From Oceanicaulis sp. HLUCCA04 (GTDB lineage Bacteria > Pseudomonadota > Alphaproteobacteria > Caulobacterales > Maricaulaceae), in assembly GCA_001314625.1 (NCBI GenBank), contig LJSH01000001.1, positions 62,001-126,000 on the forward strand: a stretch of 64,000 bases of DNA. The letters are read 5' to 3'. Positions 9,441 through 20,230 of this stretch are shown in pieces; the first letter of the stretch is position 1; every line of letters starts with the position of its first letter. The translations under genes and the position numbers were made by a program. The notes beneath the pieces were generated by a model. It saw only the letters and a program-made list of their open reading frames with translations, was not told the DNA's origin and did not search any database.

Positions 9441-10199
9441 CTAGGCTGAAAATTGTTCAAGTATGATCCGCTCGTCCAGTGCCCGCCCCGCGTCAAACAG
9501 CATGGTCAGTGTGACGTCGGCGGCCTCGGCAATGGTCACGCTGCGAACATCGCGGAACTCGCGATTATCGGCCACGGCGGCCACCGGGCGGCGTTCGGGT
9601 TCGATCACTTCAAACTCGACCGTGCTGGTGTGGCTGAGCAGCGCGCCGCGCCAGCGGCGGGGCCGGAACGCGCTGATCGGGGTCAGGGCCAGCAGGCTGG
9701 CATCAATGGGCAGGATCGGCCCGTGCGCGGAGAAGTTATAGGCCGTGGACCCGGCAGGCGTGGACACCAGCACGCCATCGGCGGCCAGCTCGTCCATGCG
9801 CACAACGCCGTCGATGGAAATGCGCACTTTTGCAGTCTGGCGCGTCTGGCGCAGCAAGGAGACCTCGTTGATTGCCAGCGATTCGAATGCCTTGCCGTCC
9901 AGTCCGGTGCCGCGTGCGCGCAAGGGATGGATGATCGCTTTTTCAGCGGCGGCCAGCCGGTCTGGCAGATGGTCATGCACCGGATCATTCATCAGAAAAC
10001 CGACAGAACCGAAATTCATCCCGTAGACCGGAATGTCGTGCCCCATCACCGCGTGCAGGGCATCAAGCATGCAGCCATCCCCGCCCAGTGCGACGACGCA
10101 GTCGGCCTCCAGCAGAGGGCAATCGCCATAGTGCTCTGTCAGCGCGGTTTTCGCCGCGAGCGCGTCGGGCCGGTTGGAAGCGTGAAATGCAAGACGCAT
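9441..10199 (-). CDS. nadK: NAD kinase
   Basis: [19 protein letters not shown] (GGDG), [38 protein letters not shown]; start ATG at 10199. Confidence 0.93.
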   Translation of the reverse strand: MRLAFHASNRPDALAAKTALTEHYGDCPLLEADCVVALGGDGCMLDALHAVMGHDIPVYGMNFGSVGFLMNDPVHDHLPDRLAAAEKAIIHPLRARGTGLDGKAFESLAINEVSLLRQTRQTAKVRISIDGVVRMDELAADGVLVSTPAGSTAYNFSAHGPILPIDASLLALTPISAFRPRRWRGALLSHTSTVEFEVIEPERRPVAAVADNREFRDVRSVTIAEAADVTLTMLFDAGRALDERIILEQFSA

Positions 10200-10368
10200 G
10201 TGGCGATACCAATCGGCTCTGACAGAAACGGGCAAGCACAGCGCATTGAACCGCCCGGCGCACACTCGTGCAAGGGGTGCAAATGCGCATGAAGCGGCAT
10301 GTGCGCCTTCCCGTGTCCGGGCCTGCTGTGCCAAGCTGGCCGCAAGCAGACGGGAAGTGGACCGTGTC

Positions 10369-11661
10369 ATGGCCGTAGAAGCCGCCTTTGCCGCATCCGG
10401 CGTTTCAGACGCCGCCACCCGCCGCACGCTTGCCGGGCGCTATCTTGCGCTCAGATCGCGCAGCACGGCATTGGCCGCGCCCCTGTCCGGGGAGGATATG
10501 GGCGCGCAGACCATGGAAGACGTGTCGCCGACGAAATGGCATCTGGCCCATACAAGCTGGTTCTGGGAGACCTTCCTGCTGGAGCCGCATCTGGCGGGCT
10601 ATGAGGTGTTCGATCCAAGGTTCGGCTTCCTGTTCAACTCGTATTACGAGGCGCTGGGCGAGCGTCAGCCGCGCGCCGCGCGCGGCCATATCACCCGGCC
10701 CGGCGTGGAGCATGTGCGCGCCTACCGCGCCCATGTCGATGCCGCGATGGAGCGCCTGATCGAGCGGTGCGAGGAGGGCGATCTGGCGCGCCTTGCCGCC
10801 CTGGTGGAGACCGGCATCGCCCACGAGGAGCAGCATCAGGAACTTATCCTGACGGACATCAAGCACGTGCTCAGCGTCAATCCGTTCGGTGAGAGATATC
10901 TGGACGCCGCGCCGCCATCTGCTCGTCCCGGTGAGACGGCCGGCTGGGTGGAGTTTGCCGGGGGTCTTGAAACGTTCGGCGCTGACGGTGCCGGTTTTGC
11001 CTTCGACAATGAGGGGCCGGGACACCAGGCCTGGCTGGCCTCGTTTGCGCTGGCCAGCCATTGCGTGACCAATGGCGAGTACGCGCAGTTCATCGCAGAT
11101 GGCGGCTATCGCAATGCGTCGCTTTGGCTGTCCGATGGGTGGGCGCGTGTGCAGGCGCAGGCGCGCTCGATGCCGCTCTACTGGCGCGGCGCGCCGGGCG
11201 AATGGCGCGAATTCACTCTCCATGGTGAACGGGAAATCGATATGGCAGCCCCGGTCAGCCATCTCGATTATTTCGAGGCCAGCGCCTTCGCCGAGTGGAC
11301 CGGCTACCGCCTGCCTGAAGAACGCGAATGGGAGCTGGCGGCACGCAGCGCAGACCCGGCCAGTGCGCGGGCGATGTCTCCCGATGGCTGGCTGCATCCG
11401 TGCAGCGCTGATCAGGGCAATCTGTTTGGCGGGGTCTGGCAATGGACGCGGTCAGCCTATGCGCCCTATCCCGGCTACCGGGCCCAGTCGGGCGCCATTG
11501 GCGAGTATAATGGCAAGTTCATGTGCGGGCAGTTCGTGCTCAAGGGTGGCTCGGCGCTGACCGCGCCGGGCCATGTGCGCGCCAGCTACCGCAATTTCTT
11601 CCCGCCCGATGCGCAGTGGCAAATGACCGGACTGCGGCTGGCGAGGGATTTGCCGAGTTGA
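10369..11661 (+). CDS. egtB: EgtB-like ergothioneine biosynthesis sulfoxide synthase (DinB_2 + FGE-sulfatase domain)
   Basis: [20 protein letters not shown]-terminal His motif, [17 protein letters not shown], and SUMF1-like [16 protein letters not shown]...[10 protein letters not shown]...[20 protein letters not shown]. Confidence 0.9.
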   Translation: MAVEAAFAASGVSDAATRRTLAGRYLALRSRSTALAAPLSGEDMGAQTMEDVSPTKWHLAHTSWFWETFLLEPHLAGYEVFDPRFGFLFNSYYEALGERQPRAARGHITRPGVEHVRAYRAHVDAAMERLIERCEEGDLARLAALVETGIAHEEQHQELILTDIKHVLSVNPFGERYLDAAPPSARPGETAGWVEFAGGLETFGADGAGFAFDNEGPGHQAWLASFALASHCVTNGEYAQFIADGGYRNASLWLSDGWARVQAQARSMPLYWRGAPGEWREFTLHGEREIDMAAPVSHLDYFEASAFAEWTGYRLPEEREWELAARSADPASARAMSPDGWLHPCSADQGNLFGGVWQWTRSAYAPYPGYRAQSGAIGEYNGKFMCGQFVLKGGSALTAPGHVRASYRNFFPPDAQWQMTGLRLARDLPS

Positions 11662-11745
11662 TTTGACCTTCGCCGTCCGGCGCGCAATTCTTGACAGAAC
11701 AATCAGCGAAAGCCCGCAGGACGGGCCGCGACCGGGAGATATGCC

Positions 11746-12510
11746 ATGGATGACCGCGCTCAGATTTCCGTAAAGGACCAGGTGACCGCCGAGGAGTGGA
11801 AGGCGCGCTGTGATCTGGCGGCGCTCTACCGGCTGGTCTTCATGCATGGCTGGGATGATCTGTTCTTCACCCACATCTCCATGCGCGTGCCGGGGCCGGA
11901 GGAGCATTTCCTGCTCAACCCGTTTGGCCTGCTGTTCGAGGACGTGACCGCCTCCAATCTGGTCAAGGTGGATCTTGAGGGCAATGTCCTGCCGCCCAGC
12001 CAGTACGGCATCAACCCGGCCGGTTTCACCATCCATTCGGCAATCCACCATGCCCGGCCGGATGTGAAGGTGATCATGCACCTGCACACCGATCAGGGCG
12101 TCGCGGTGTCGGCCCAGAAGCGCGGCCTTTTGCCGATCTCGCAAAGCGCGATGACGGTGATGAAAGATGTCGCCTATCACGGCTATGAGGGCATTGCGCT
12201 GGAGCATGAGGAACGTGATCGCCTGGTCAGTGATCTGGGCGACAAGCACCTGATGATCCTGAATAATCACGGCACGCTGACCTGCGGCGACCATCCCTTC
12301 TCGTGCTATGTGCGCATGTACATGCTGGAGCGCGCCTGCAAGATGCAGACGCTCGCGCAGGGCGCGGAACTCGTCGAGTGGGGCAAGGACATGCAGGACC
12401 GGGTCTACGGTCAGGGCGAGCAGGCTTTCACCAACGAGTTTTTCAAGGAAATCGCCTGGGCGGCCCTGCGCGGCCGGGTGGACCGGCAGTCTCCCGGATA
12501 CGATTCCTGA
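11746..12510 (+). CDS. class II aldolase/adducin family protein
   Basis: LFFTHISMRVPG...HSAIHHARPDVKVIMHLHTDQGVAVSAQ...MILNNHGTLTCG. Confidence 0.9.
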   Translation: MDDRAQISVKDQVTAEEWKARCDLAALYRLVFMHGWDDLFFTHISMRVPGPEEHFLLNPFGLLFEDVTASNLVKVDLEGNVLPPSQYGINPAGFTIHSAIHHARPDVKVIMHLHTDQGVAVSAQKRGLLPISQSAMTVMKDVAYHGYEGIALEHEERDRLVSDLGDKHLMILNNHGTLTCGDHPFSCYVRMYMLERACKMQTLAQGAELVEWGKDMQDRVYGQGEQAFTNEFFKEIAWAALRGRVDRQSPGYDS

Positions 12511-12523
12511 AGGCGGCGTCACG

Positions 12524-13312
12524 ATGCGCGGGGCATGGGCATTCTTTGCCTGTGCGCCCCTGCTGACGGCTGCCCTGCCGGCTGACGCGCGGGCAGGGGC
12601 GTGGACCCAGAAGCGCGGTGAAGGCGTTCTGCTGACCGGCTACTCCACCCATTGGCTGACAGCGCCCGGCGGCACAGCCTTGCGTAAGTCCGAGGTGAGT
12701 TTCTTTTCCGAGCTGGGCCTGACCAGCCGTGTCACGCTTGTCGGGCGCTTTGCGCTGCAATCGCTGACCGAAACGCGCGCCGCACCGGACGACGTGGCCG
12801 ACGAGGCGTTCAGCAATGCCCTTGTTGCGCTGGGCGGCAGTGAGGCCGGGTTGCGGGTGAAGCTCTATGAGCAGGGTCCGTGGGCGGTTTCCGCACAGCT
12901 TTCGCGCACGTTTGAGTCTGGCGGCGAGAACCGCAATAACCAGCGCTTCGGCACGGGCGGCGGCGATGTCGAGGCGCGCCTGCTGGCCGGACGCGCCCTT
13001 GGCCGCGATGGCTTTGCCGATGTGCAGATCGCCTACCGGGCGCTCGATGCACGCGGCGGGGGAGAATGGCGGATGGACACCGCCATAGGCCTGGCGGTCG
13101 CGCCTCGCTGGCGCATGATGGCCGAGACGTTTTCGGTCAGCGCTGAACGCCGGCCCGGCTCGCCGGCCTATTCGGGCCATCGCGCGCAGCTGAGTGCCGT
13201 CTATGACGCACCGGCGGGTTTTTCGGTGTCTGTCGGCGTGCTGGGGACAGTGCATACGAATAACACCGCGCGCGAGCAGGCGGTGACCGTGCGCCTATGG
13301 CGGCACTTCTGA
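12524..13312 (+). CDS. secreted/outer-membrane hypothetical protein
   Basis: Signal peptide MRGAWAFFACAPLLTAALPADARAGA; beta-rich repeats; start at internal ATG of ORF 12308..13312. Confidence 0.65.
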   Translation: MRGAWAFFACAPLLTAALPADARAGAWTQKRGEGVLLTGYSTHWLTAPGGTALRKSEVSFFSELGLTSRVTLVGRFALQSLTETRAAPDDVADEAFSNALVALGGSEAGLRVKLYEQGPWAVSAQLSRTFESGGENRNNQRFGTGGGDVEARLLAGRALGRDGFADVQIAYRALDARGGGEWRMDTAIGLAVAPRWRMMAETFSVSAERRPGSPAYSGHRAQLSAVYDAPAGFSVSVGVLGTVHTNNTAREQAVTVRLWRHF

Positions 13313-13403
13313 TTTCCGCGCCGGCTGCTCATCACGGCGAATTCATTTTGCTTTTTGCCGGCTGCGACGCATATCGCTACGCAAGGAAAAAAGAGAGCAA
13401 GTC

Positions 13404-14540
13404 ATGCGCCGCGCCATATTCCTCATCATCGTTGCCATCATTTTCGCCGGTATGGCGACTGCTGTCTTTGTCCGCGCGGTGTCGCAAGGCGGCGGCGGCA
13501 ACGAGATGCGCGGCGCGGCGACGCCGGTTGCGCTCCACGAGGTGGAAACGCGCACATTCGCTGACATCGTCGAGGCGCTGGGCACGGCCAATGCCAATGA
13601 GTCGGTTCTGGTGACAGCGAAAGTCTCCGACACGATTTCGCGCATTCAGTTCGATTCCGGCGAGAGCGTATCTCAAGGCGACATTCTGGTTGAATTGAGT
13701 GATGCGGAAGAAGCGGCAGGGCTCTCCGAAGCGCGTGCGTCAATGCGCGAGGCGCAGCAGGAACTGACGCGCATTCGCGACCTGACCGAGCGCGGCGTCG
13801 CCTCGCGTTCGTTGCTGGACGAGGTTCAGGCCAATTCAGAGCGCGCCCGCGCCCGCGTCTCCGCGCTGGAGGCCCGCGTGGCCGACCGTATCATCCGGGC
13901 CCCGTTCGACGGCGTGATCGGATTGCGGGCGGTCAGCCTGGGCCAGCTTGTCGGTCCTGGCGACACGATTGCCCAGCTCGACGACACCTCCATCATCAAG
14001 CTGGACTTCACCTTGCCAGAGCGCTTCCTGGCGACTGTGTCGGCGGGCATGGAGATTGCCGCGTACACATCGGCCTTTCCCGACGAGGAATTTCTCGGCG
14101 AGATCACCCAGATTGACAGCCGCATCGATACGGCGACGCGTTCGGTGACTGTGCGTGCCGAGATTGCCAATGCAGACGGACGCCTGCGTCCGGGCCTGCT
14201 GATGACGGTGGAGATCCGGCGCGATCCGCGCACGCGGCCCTCGGTGCCGGAAACGGCCGTCACGCGCTTGCGCGACCAGGTCTTTGTCTACGCCGCCGTG
14301 CAGGATGAAGAGGGCCATTACGCTGTTCAACGCGAGATCCGTGTGGGCGCACGCTCGGATGGCTATCTGGAAGTGCTCGACGGGGTCGAACCGGGCGACA
14401 TCATTGTCCGCCAGGGCGTTCACCGTATCCGCGACGGCGCCCGGATTGAACCGCGCGATGATGGCGACAGTGCCCGCACCGCCAGTAACGGGGTGGCTGC
14501 CGCAGGACAGGGAATCGCTGCCGGGAGTGCCAATCCATGA
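13404..14540 (+). CDS. efflux RND transporter periplasmic adaptor subunit (HlyD/MFP)
   Basis: N-terminal TM, lipoyl/barrel-sandwich pattern ...IIRAPFDGVIGLRAVSLGQLVGPGDTIAQLDD..., immediately upstream of an RND permease with ATGA overlap. Confidence 0.93.
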   Translation: MRRAIFLIIVAIIFAGMATAVFVRAVSQGGGGNEMRGAATPVALHEVETRTFADIVEALGTANANESVLVTAKVSDTISRIQFDSGESVSQGDILVELSDAEEAAGLSEARASMREAQQELTRIRDLTERGVASRSLLDEVQANSERARARVSALEARVADRIIRAPFDGVIGLRAVSLGQLVGPGDTIAQLDDTSIIKLDFTLPERFLATVSAGMEIAAYTSAFPDEEFLGEITQIDSRIDTATRSVTVRAEIANADGRLRPGLLMTVEIRRDPRTRPSVPETAVTRLRDQVFVYAAVQDEEGHYAVQREIRVGARSDGYLEVLDGVEPGDIIVRQGVHRIRDGARIEPRDDGDSARTASNGVAAAGQGIAAGSANP

Positions 14541-17500
14541 CGCTTTCAGATGTCGCCGTACGCCGTCCTGTCATCGCGTTTGTGGCCAGCGCGCTCATCA
14601 TCGTGTTCGGCATTCTCGGTATTCGCGACCTGCCCTTGCGTGAATTGCCTGATGTCGACCAGCCGGTCGTCTCGGTGGATGCGGAGTTTCCCGGCGCCAA
14701 TGCGGAGGTGATCGAAAATCAGGTCACCCAGCCGATTGAAGGCGTGCTGGGGGGCATTGAGGGCATCGATACGATCGAATCGAGCTCAGAGGATGGCGAA
14801 TCGCGCATCTCGATCACTTTTGATCTGGGTCGCGATCTTGAAGCGGCAGCCAACGATGTGCGCGAGGCAGTGGCCCGTGTCCGCCGCCAGCTGCCGCCCG
14901 ATGTCGAGGAGCTGACCGTTACAAAGCGCGATTCCGATGCGCGCCCCTTCCTCTGGTACAATCTCCTGTCGGAATCGATGACAGCCGAAGAGCTGACCGA
15001 TTATGCCGACCGCGTGCTGGTTGACCGGTTCTCGGTGATTGATGGCGTGTCCCAGGTGCAGATTGGCGGCCAGCGCCGCTATGCCATGCGCATCTGGCTG
15101 GACCCGCAGGCGATGGCGGCCCGTCAGCTGACTGTTGCCGATATCGAGAATGCATTGCGCACCGAGAATGTGGAGCTGCCCGGCGGTTCACTGGAAACCA
15201 CTTCGACGCAGCTGATCGTGCGCGTGGAGCGGCTTTTCGGCAATGAAGACGCTTTCCGCCGTCTGCCGATCACCCGCTCGGACGGCCATGTCGTCCGGCT
15301 TGGCGAGATCGCCGATGTCGAGCTTGCCGCCGAGCAGGACCGGGCCCTGTTCCGGGGTAACGGGCAAAACATGATCGGCATCGGTTTTATCCGCCAGAGC
15401 CGGTCCAACGCTGTAGCCGTGGCCGATGCGGTGCGCGAGGAAGCGGCGCGTGTCATGCCGCAACTGCCCGAAGACATGCAGCTGCTCAACGCCTCGGACG
15501 ACACGGTGTTCATTCGCGAGTCCATCAATGAAGTCTGGCGCACGCTGGCCGTTGCCGCCACGCTGGTCGTCCTGGTGATCTATCTGTTTCTGGGCAGTTT
15601 CCGCGCCGCCGTCATCCCGGCAGCCGTTGTGCCGGTCTGCCTGATCGGCGTGTTTGCGGTGCTTGCCGCCTTCGGGTTCTCTATCAACATACTCACCCTG
15701 CTGGCACTGGTGCTGGCGATCGGTCTGGTGGTGGACGATTCCATTGTCGTGATGGAAAATATCCAGCGGCGCGTGGATCTGGGCGAACCGCCGACGCTCG
15801 CCTCCTTGCGGGGGTCACGCCAGGTCTTCTTTGCCGTCATCGCCACGACGGCCACGCTGGTGGCGGTGTTTGTGCCGCTGGTGGTGCTGCCCGGCATTAT
15901 TGGGCGCATTTTCACCGAGCTGGCGGTCGCCATTACCGCCGCCGTGATCCTCTCCAGCTTTGTTGCGCTGACGCTGTCGCCGATGATGAGCTCCAAGCTG
16001 GCCCGCCCCAGCTCCGGTTCACGGGGCCCGGCGCGCTGGGTCGACAATGTGCTCGGCAAGCTGCGCAATGCCTATACTGAATCGCTGGACGTGGTGATCG
16101 GGCTGCCCTGGCTGATCGTGCCCTTCCTGGTGGCGGCCGTAGGCGGTTCGGTATTCCTGTTTAACGCACTGCCCAGCGAGCTGACCCCGCCCGAAGACCG
16201 GGGCAGTTTCTTCAGCCGCTTCAGCGCCGCCGACGGGGCGAGCTTTGAGTACACGGCAGAGCAGGGCGCCATTATCGAGGATATTCTCCTGGAGTATGTC
16301 GAGGCGGGCGAGCTGCGCCGCGTGCTGATGATCGTGCCGGGGTTTGGCGGCGGGTCGGACTTCTCCAGTGGAATCGTGATCGGCACCATGACGCCATGGG
16401 GCGAGCGCCGTCCCGGCATGGAAATCGTCAATGAGGTAAACCAGCGCCTCGGCCAGCTGACCGGCGTGCGCGCCTTCGCCTCCATGCGCTCCTCGCTGGG
16501 CGGTGGTGGTGGCGGCGGCGACGATATCGAGATCGTGCTGCAGGGACCTGACTACGAAACGATTGACCGTGAAGCCGACCGGCTGATTGCGACGATGGAA
16601 GAGACCAACGCCAATCTGCTGCGCGCCCGCAAGGATTTCGAGCCGACATCGCCGCGCCTGGTTGTAGACATCAACCGCGAGCGCGCCGCCGGGCTTGGCG
16701 TGTCGGTATCCGATATCGGGCGGACCTTGCAGACCCACCTGGGCTCGCGCCGCATGGGCCAGTTCATTGACCGTGGCGAAGCCTATAACGTCATTGCCGA
16801 GAACCGGCGGGAAGACCGTGCCAGCCAGTCCGATCTGGAAATGCTCTATGTGCGCGGCGGTTCGGGTGAGCTCATTCCGCTGTCTAACCTCGTCACCTTG
16901 CGCGAGACGGGCGAGGCCCAGGAGCGCAACCGGCTGAACCGGCAGCGTTCCATCACCATTTCGGCGACACTGGCTGAGGGCTACACGCTGGGCGAGGCGA
17001 TTGAGTGGCTGGAAAGCTACGCGCAGTCCGAGCTGCCTGCGGAGATGTCCAGCGAGTTTGTCGGCAGCGCCCGCGAATTCCTGGAATCCAGCAATGCGAT
17101 GCTTTTCGCCTTCGGCATGGCTCTGCTGATCGTGTTCCTGGTGCTGGCGGCGCAGTTTGAAAGCTTCATCCAGCCGCTCATCATCATGCTCACCGTGCCG
17201 CTGGCGGTCGCGGGCGGGCTGTTTGGCCTCTACATGGCCGGCTCATCGCTGAACATCTATTCCCAGATAGGATTGATCATCCTTGTGGGGCTGGCGGCCA
17301 AGAACGGCATTCTCATCGTCGAATTTGCCAACCAGCTGCGTGAGGAGGGGATGACTGTCGCCGAAGCAACCATCGAGGCTTCCGCCACGCGTTTCCGCCC
17401 CATCCTGATGACCGGTATCTCTACCGCCATCGGTGCGTTCCCGCTGGTGCTGGCTTACGGGCCCGGATCGGAAAGCCGCATCACGATCGGTGTGGTGATC

Positions 17501-17677
17501 TTCACCGGCGTCATGGTGGCCACGCTCTTCACGCTGTTTGTGGTGCCCGTCGCCTATGCGGTGTTTGGCAAGTACACCAAGACGCCCAACTGGGTGTCGC
17601 GCCAGCTGGAGAAGGAAGCGCGCCAGAGCGGTGATGATGTAGGCGCCTCGGCGCCCGTCCATCAGCCTGCCGAATAG
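14537..17677 (+). CDS. efflux RND transporter permease subunit (AcrB/MdtB family)
   Basis: 1046 aa; ...LALVLAIGLVVDDSIVVMENIQRR..., GxxGxxxAKNGILIVEFA, RND topology. Confidence 0.95.
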   Translation: MTLSDVAVRRPVIAFVASALIIVFGILGIRDLPLRELPDVDQPVVSVDAEFPGANAEVIENQVTQPIEGVLGGIEGIDTIESSSEDGESRISITFDLGRDLEAAANDVREAVARVRRQLPPDVEELTVTKRDSDARPFLWYNLLSESMTAEELTDYADRVLVDRFSVIDGVSQVQIGGQRRYAMRIWLDPQAMAARQLTVADIENALRTENVELPGGSLETTSTQLIVRVERLFGNEDAFRRLPITRSDGHVVRLGEIADVELAAEQDRALFRGNGQNMIGIGFIRQSRSNAVAVADAVREEAARVMPQLPEDMQLLNASDDTVFIRESINEVWRTLAVAATLVVLVIYLFLGSFRAAVIPAAVVPVCLIGVFAVLAAFGFSINILTLLALVLAIGLVVDDSIVVMENIQRRVDLGEPPTLASLRGSRQVFFAVIATTATLVAVFVPLVVLPGIIGRIFTELAVAITAAVILSSFVALTLSPMMSSKLARPSSGSRGPARWVDNVLGKLRNAYTESLDVVIGLPWLIVPFLVAAVGGSVFLFNALPSELTPPEDRGSFFSRFSAADGASFEYTAEQGAIIEDILLEYVEAGELRRVLMIVPGFGGGSDFSSGIVIGTMTPWGERRPGMEIVNEVNQRLGQLTGVRAFASMRSSLGGGGGGGDDIEIVLQGPDYETIDREADRLIATMEETNANLLRARKDFEPTSPRLVVDINRERAAGLGVSVSDIGRTLQTHLGSRRMGQFIDRGEAYNVIAENRREDRASQSDLEMLYVRGGSGELIPLSNLVTLRETGEAQERNRLNRQRSITISATLAEGYTLGEAIEWLESYAQSELPAEMSSEFVGSAREFLESSNAMLFAFGMALLIVFLVLAAQFESFIQPLIIMLTVPLAVAGGLFGLYMAGSSLNIYSQIGLIILVGLAAKNGILIVEFANQLREEGMTVAEATIEASATRFRPILMTGISTAIGAFPLVLAYGPGSESRITIGVVIFTGVMVATLFTLFVVPVAYAVFGKYTKTPNWVSRQLEKEARQSGDDVGASAPVHQPAE

Positions 17678-17680
17678 GTC

Positions 17681-18190
17681 CTAGCGCCGGGTTTCTACCG
17701 CCAGAAAGGCGATGAGATCATTGCGGTCTGCCTCGTTGCGCAGGCCTGCAAAGCTCATCCGGTTGCCCGGCAGATAGGTGCGCGGATTGGCAAGCCACTG
17801 GTCAAGCTCCGCCGCGCTCCATTCAAAACCGGCCTCTTCCAGCGCACGCGAATAGCGATACCCCTCAGCCGATCCGGCAACCCGGCCGAACATGGCGTTG
17901 AGATTAGGGCCGACAAGGTGGCGGTCGCCATCGCCCAGCGTGTGACAGGAGGCGCAGCGCCGGAACAGGCGGCGTCCATTGTCCACGCTGGCAGACAGGT
18001 ACGGCTCGCCCATTTCGGCCAGAATGACTTGCGCATCTTCCGGACTGATGGCCGGCTCCGGTGCGCCGCCATGGGTTTCAGGCTGGGGCGAGGGCGAGGG
18101 CTCGTTGGAAGCGCTGCCTGAATCCCCGCACGCAGTCAGGCAAAGCAGTGCGGCGGACGCCAGAAACGTGGTACAGCGGGTCATTATCAA
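17681..18190 (-). CDS. class I c-type cytochrome, lipoprotein-like
   Basis: LCLTACGDSG lipobox; heme motif CASCH; VGPNLNAMFGRVAGSAEGYRYSRAL...YLPGNRMSFAGL. Confidence 0.9.
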   Translation of the reverse strand: MIMTRCTTFLASAALLCLTACGDSGSASNEPSPSPQPETHGGAPEPAISPEDAQVILAEMGEPYLSASVDNGRRLFRRCASCHTLGDGDRHLVGPNLNAMFGRVAGSAEGYRYSRALEEAGFEWSAAELDQWLANPRTYLPGNRMSFAGLRNEADRNDLIAFLAVETRR

Positions 18191-18242
18191 AGCTCCTGCA
18201 AATCTGGTGTGGCCTCAGAGGTATAGCCGCTTGATGCGCTGA

Positions 18243-18707
18243 TCAATCGCCGTGTGGCGCGCGCGCCTGCGTCCTGTCAGCACGCCGCGCCGTCAGGATA
18301 AACAGGAACTCACCCTCCAGCGTCACCTTTTTGTCTGCCGTTGAAATGGATGCGTGCGTGATTGCCTTGCGCCCGCTGCGTCCGGTCACTTCGGCAATGG
18401 CCAGGGCCGGGCCTTCATCGGGCGCGAACGGTCGGCGGTATTGCAGGCTGGCGGTAGCGGTTACAAACACGTCGTCCGCCCCCGCCAGCGTGTTGGTGGC
18501 CAGACCGGCCACCTGATCGAGCCAGCCTGCGCTGGCTCCGCCATGCACCGCGTCATTGAGGTTCAGCCAGTGTCTGGCGACCGGAATTTCCAGCCGCGCG
18601 CGGCCTTCACCCAGCTCCAGCACACGCGCATCCAGCAAGCCCCAGAAGCGCGCATGCGCTTCGTGGCTGCCGAAATGGTCCATCAGTCGGTCGGGCAGTT
18701 TCGTCAC
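18243..18707 (-). CDS. PaaI family thioesterase (hotdog fold)
   Basis: HWLNLNDAVHGGASAGWLDQVAGLATN...ATASLQYRRPF. Confidence 0.82.
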   Translation of the reverse strand: MTKLPDRLMDHFGSHEAHARFWGLLDARVLELGEGRARLEIPVARHWLNLNDAVHGGASAGWLDQVAGLATNTLAGADDVFVTATASLQYRRPFAPDEGPALAIAEVTGRSGRKAITHASISTADKKVTLEGEFLFILTARRADRTQARAPHGD

Positions 18708-20230
18708 GGGGAGCTGCGCGCTTCTTCATCGTCTGGCGGATAGATGACACTGCGTACGCTGCTGCGCGTGACCTTGCCAACCGGATTGCGCGGCAGGCGG
18801 GCCAGTACGTGGATGGCCTTGGGTGTCTTGACCGCACCGAGCAGTTCGCGCGCCAGCAACAGGAGCTGGCGTGTGTCCAGGGTCTGGCCGCGAAACGCGG
18901 TCACCGCCACTTCCAGCCGCTCGCCCCATTGCGGGTCGGCGACGCCGAAGGCACACGCTTCGTCAATGCCCGGCAAGGTCAGCAGCGCCGCTTCCACCTC
19001 TGCAGGATGAATATTATAGCCGCCGGAAATCAGCATGTCGGACGCGCGCCCGGTGATGAACAGATAGCCGTTGCGGTTGAGATGGCCCAGATCGCCTGTA
19101 TGCAGCCATCCCCGGCGCAGCACATCGCCCGTGCGTTCGCGGTCATCGAGATAGCCGTCCATCAGGAGCGGGCCTTTCACGGCAATCTCGCCGGTCTGGC
19201 CGGGGCCAAGCGGCTCGCCCTCGCTGCCGATAATGGCGATCTCGCAGACGCGGCCCGCCTTGCCGACGGAGCCTGTCAGCATCGGATTGGTCAGCTCTTC
19301 GGCTGTGATCGCCGCGATGGTCATCGGTGCCTCGGTCTGGCCGTAGAGCCCGGCAATACGCGGTCCGAACGCGCGCTGCGCACGCAGGAGCTGCTCTTCG
19401 GGCAAGGGCGCTGCCCCATAGATGATCCGTTGCAGGGCGGGCGCATTGACGGGCCGGTCGAGCAGGGCGCACAGCCGCATGATCAGTGTGGGCGCCATGA
19501 AGCTTTCGGTCACGGCCTCGTCGCGCAGCAGGCGCAAGAGCAGGTTGGCGTCCGGCTTCTGCACCAGAACCAGCCGGCCGCCGCGCGCCAGTGTCGGCAG
19601 AATGAAATGGGATGCGCCATGGGTGAGGGGCGCGCAGGCGAGGAAAACCGGCACGCCCTGCTGGCCGAACCGGTCATCCATATTGATGATATTGGCCATC
19701 ACCGACGCGTTCGACTGGATGACGCCCTTGGGCTCGCCTGTGGAACCGCCGGTGAATTTGATCGCCATCGTGTCTGACGGGCGGCGCATGACCGGCTCAA
19801 AGCCGGGCGCCGGTGGCAGATGGGCCGGTATCAGCTCTACATTTCCCGCAAAGGGTTTGAGTGCCTGCGCCTCGTCAGGCCCGGCCAGCACCAGGGCGGG
19901 TTTCACTTTCGCCAGCGCTGCGGCGTTCAGCTGCGCGCCATTGCTGGGGTTGAGCGGCACCCAGACCAGACCCGCTGACTGGATCGCCAGAAAGGCGGCC
20001 ACATGATCAATCGTGTTCGGCGCGGACAGCGCGATGCGCGCGCCCGGCGCAAAGCGCCTGGCCAGATGGGCAGCGAGGCTGCTGACACGCTGCGACAGCG
20101 CAAAAAAGCCGATACGGCCAACAAGGCGTCCCTCGGCATCATATTCGCAAGCGGCCCCATGATCGGGAAACTGGCGCGCCGCATCCCAGAACAGGCTGAC
20201 CGGATGGGTGGAGAGAGCTGACAGATTCAT
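18704..20230 (-). CDS. class I AMP-forming acyl-CoA synthetase/ligase
   Basis: KFTGGSTGEPKGVIQSN, YGQTEAPM, GWLHTGDLGHLNRNGYLFITGRASDMLISGGYNIHPAEVE; start at 20230. Confidence 0.92.
   Translation of the reverse strand: MNLSALSTHPVSLFWDAARQFPDHGAACEYDAEGRLVGRIGFFALSQRVSSLAAHLARRFAPGARIALSAPNTIDHVAAFLAIQSAGLVWVPLNPSNGAQLNAAALAKVKPALVLAGPDEAQALKPFAGNVELIPAHLPPAPGFEPVMRRPSDTMAIKFTGGSTGEPKGVIQSNASVMANIINMDDRFGQQGVPVFLACAPLTHGASHFILPTLARGGRLVLVQKPDANLLLRLLRDEAVTESFMAPTLIMRLCALLDRPVNAPALQRIIYGAAPLPEEQLLRAQRAFGPRIAGLYGQTEAPMTIAAITAEELTNPMLTGSVGKAGRVCEIAIIGSEGEPLGPGQTGEIAVKGPLLMDGYLDDRERTGDVLRRGWLHTGDLGHLNRNGYLFITGRASDMLISGGYNIHPAEVEAALLTLPGIDEACAFGVADPQWGERLEVAVTAFRGQTLDTRQLLLLARELLGAVKTPKAIHVLARLPRNPVGKVTRSSVRSVIYPPDDEEARSSP

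Noticed and set aside
9453-10292. 279-aa plus-strand ORF opposite nadK
   Set aside because: Antisense to NAD kinase motifs on the minus strand; no family features.
10405-11442. 345-aa minus-strand ORF opposite egtB (and similar long antisense ORFs at 11452..12522, 43297..44313, 16019..16738)
   Set aside because: High-GC shadow ORFs fully overlapping genes with strong family motifs.
18744-19777. Plus-strand ORFs 18744..19010 and 18809..19777 over the minus-strand AMP ligase
   Set aside because: Antisense to ligase signature motifs (GGSTGEPKG, YGQTE); no independent support.
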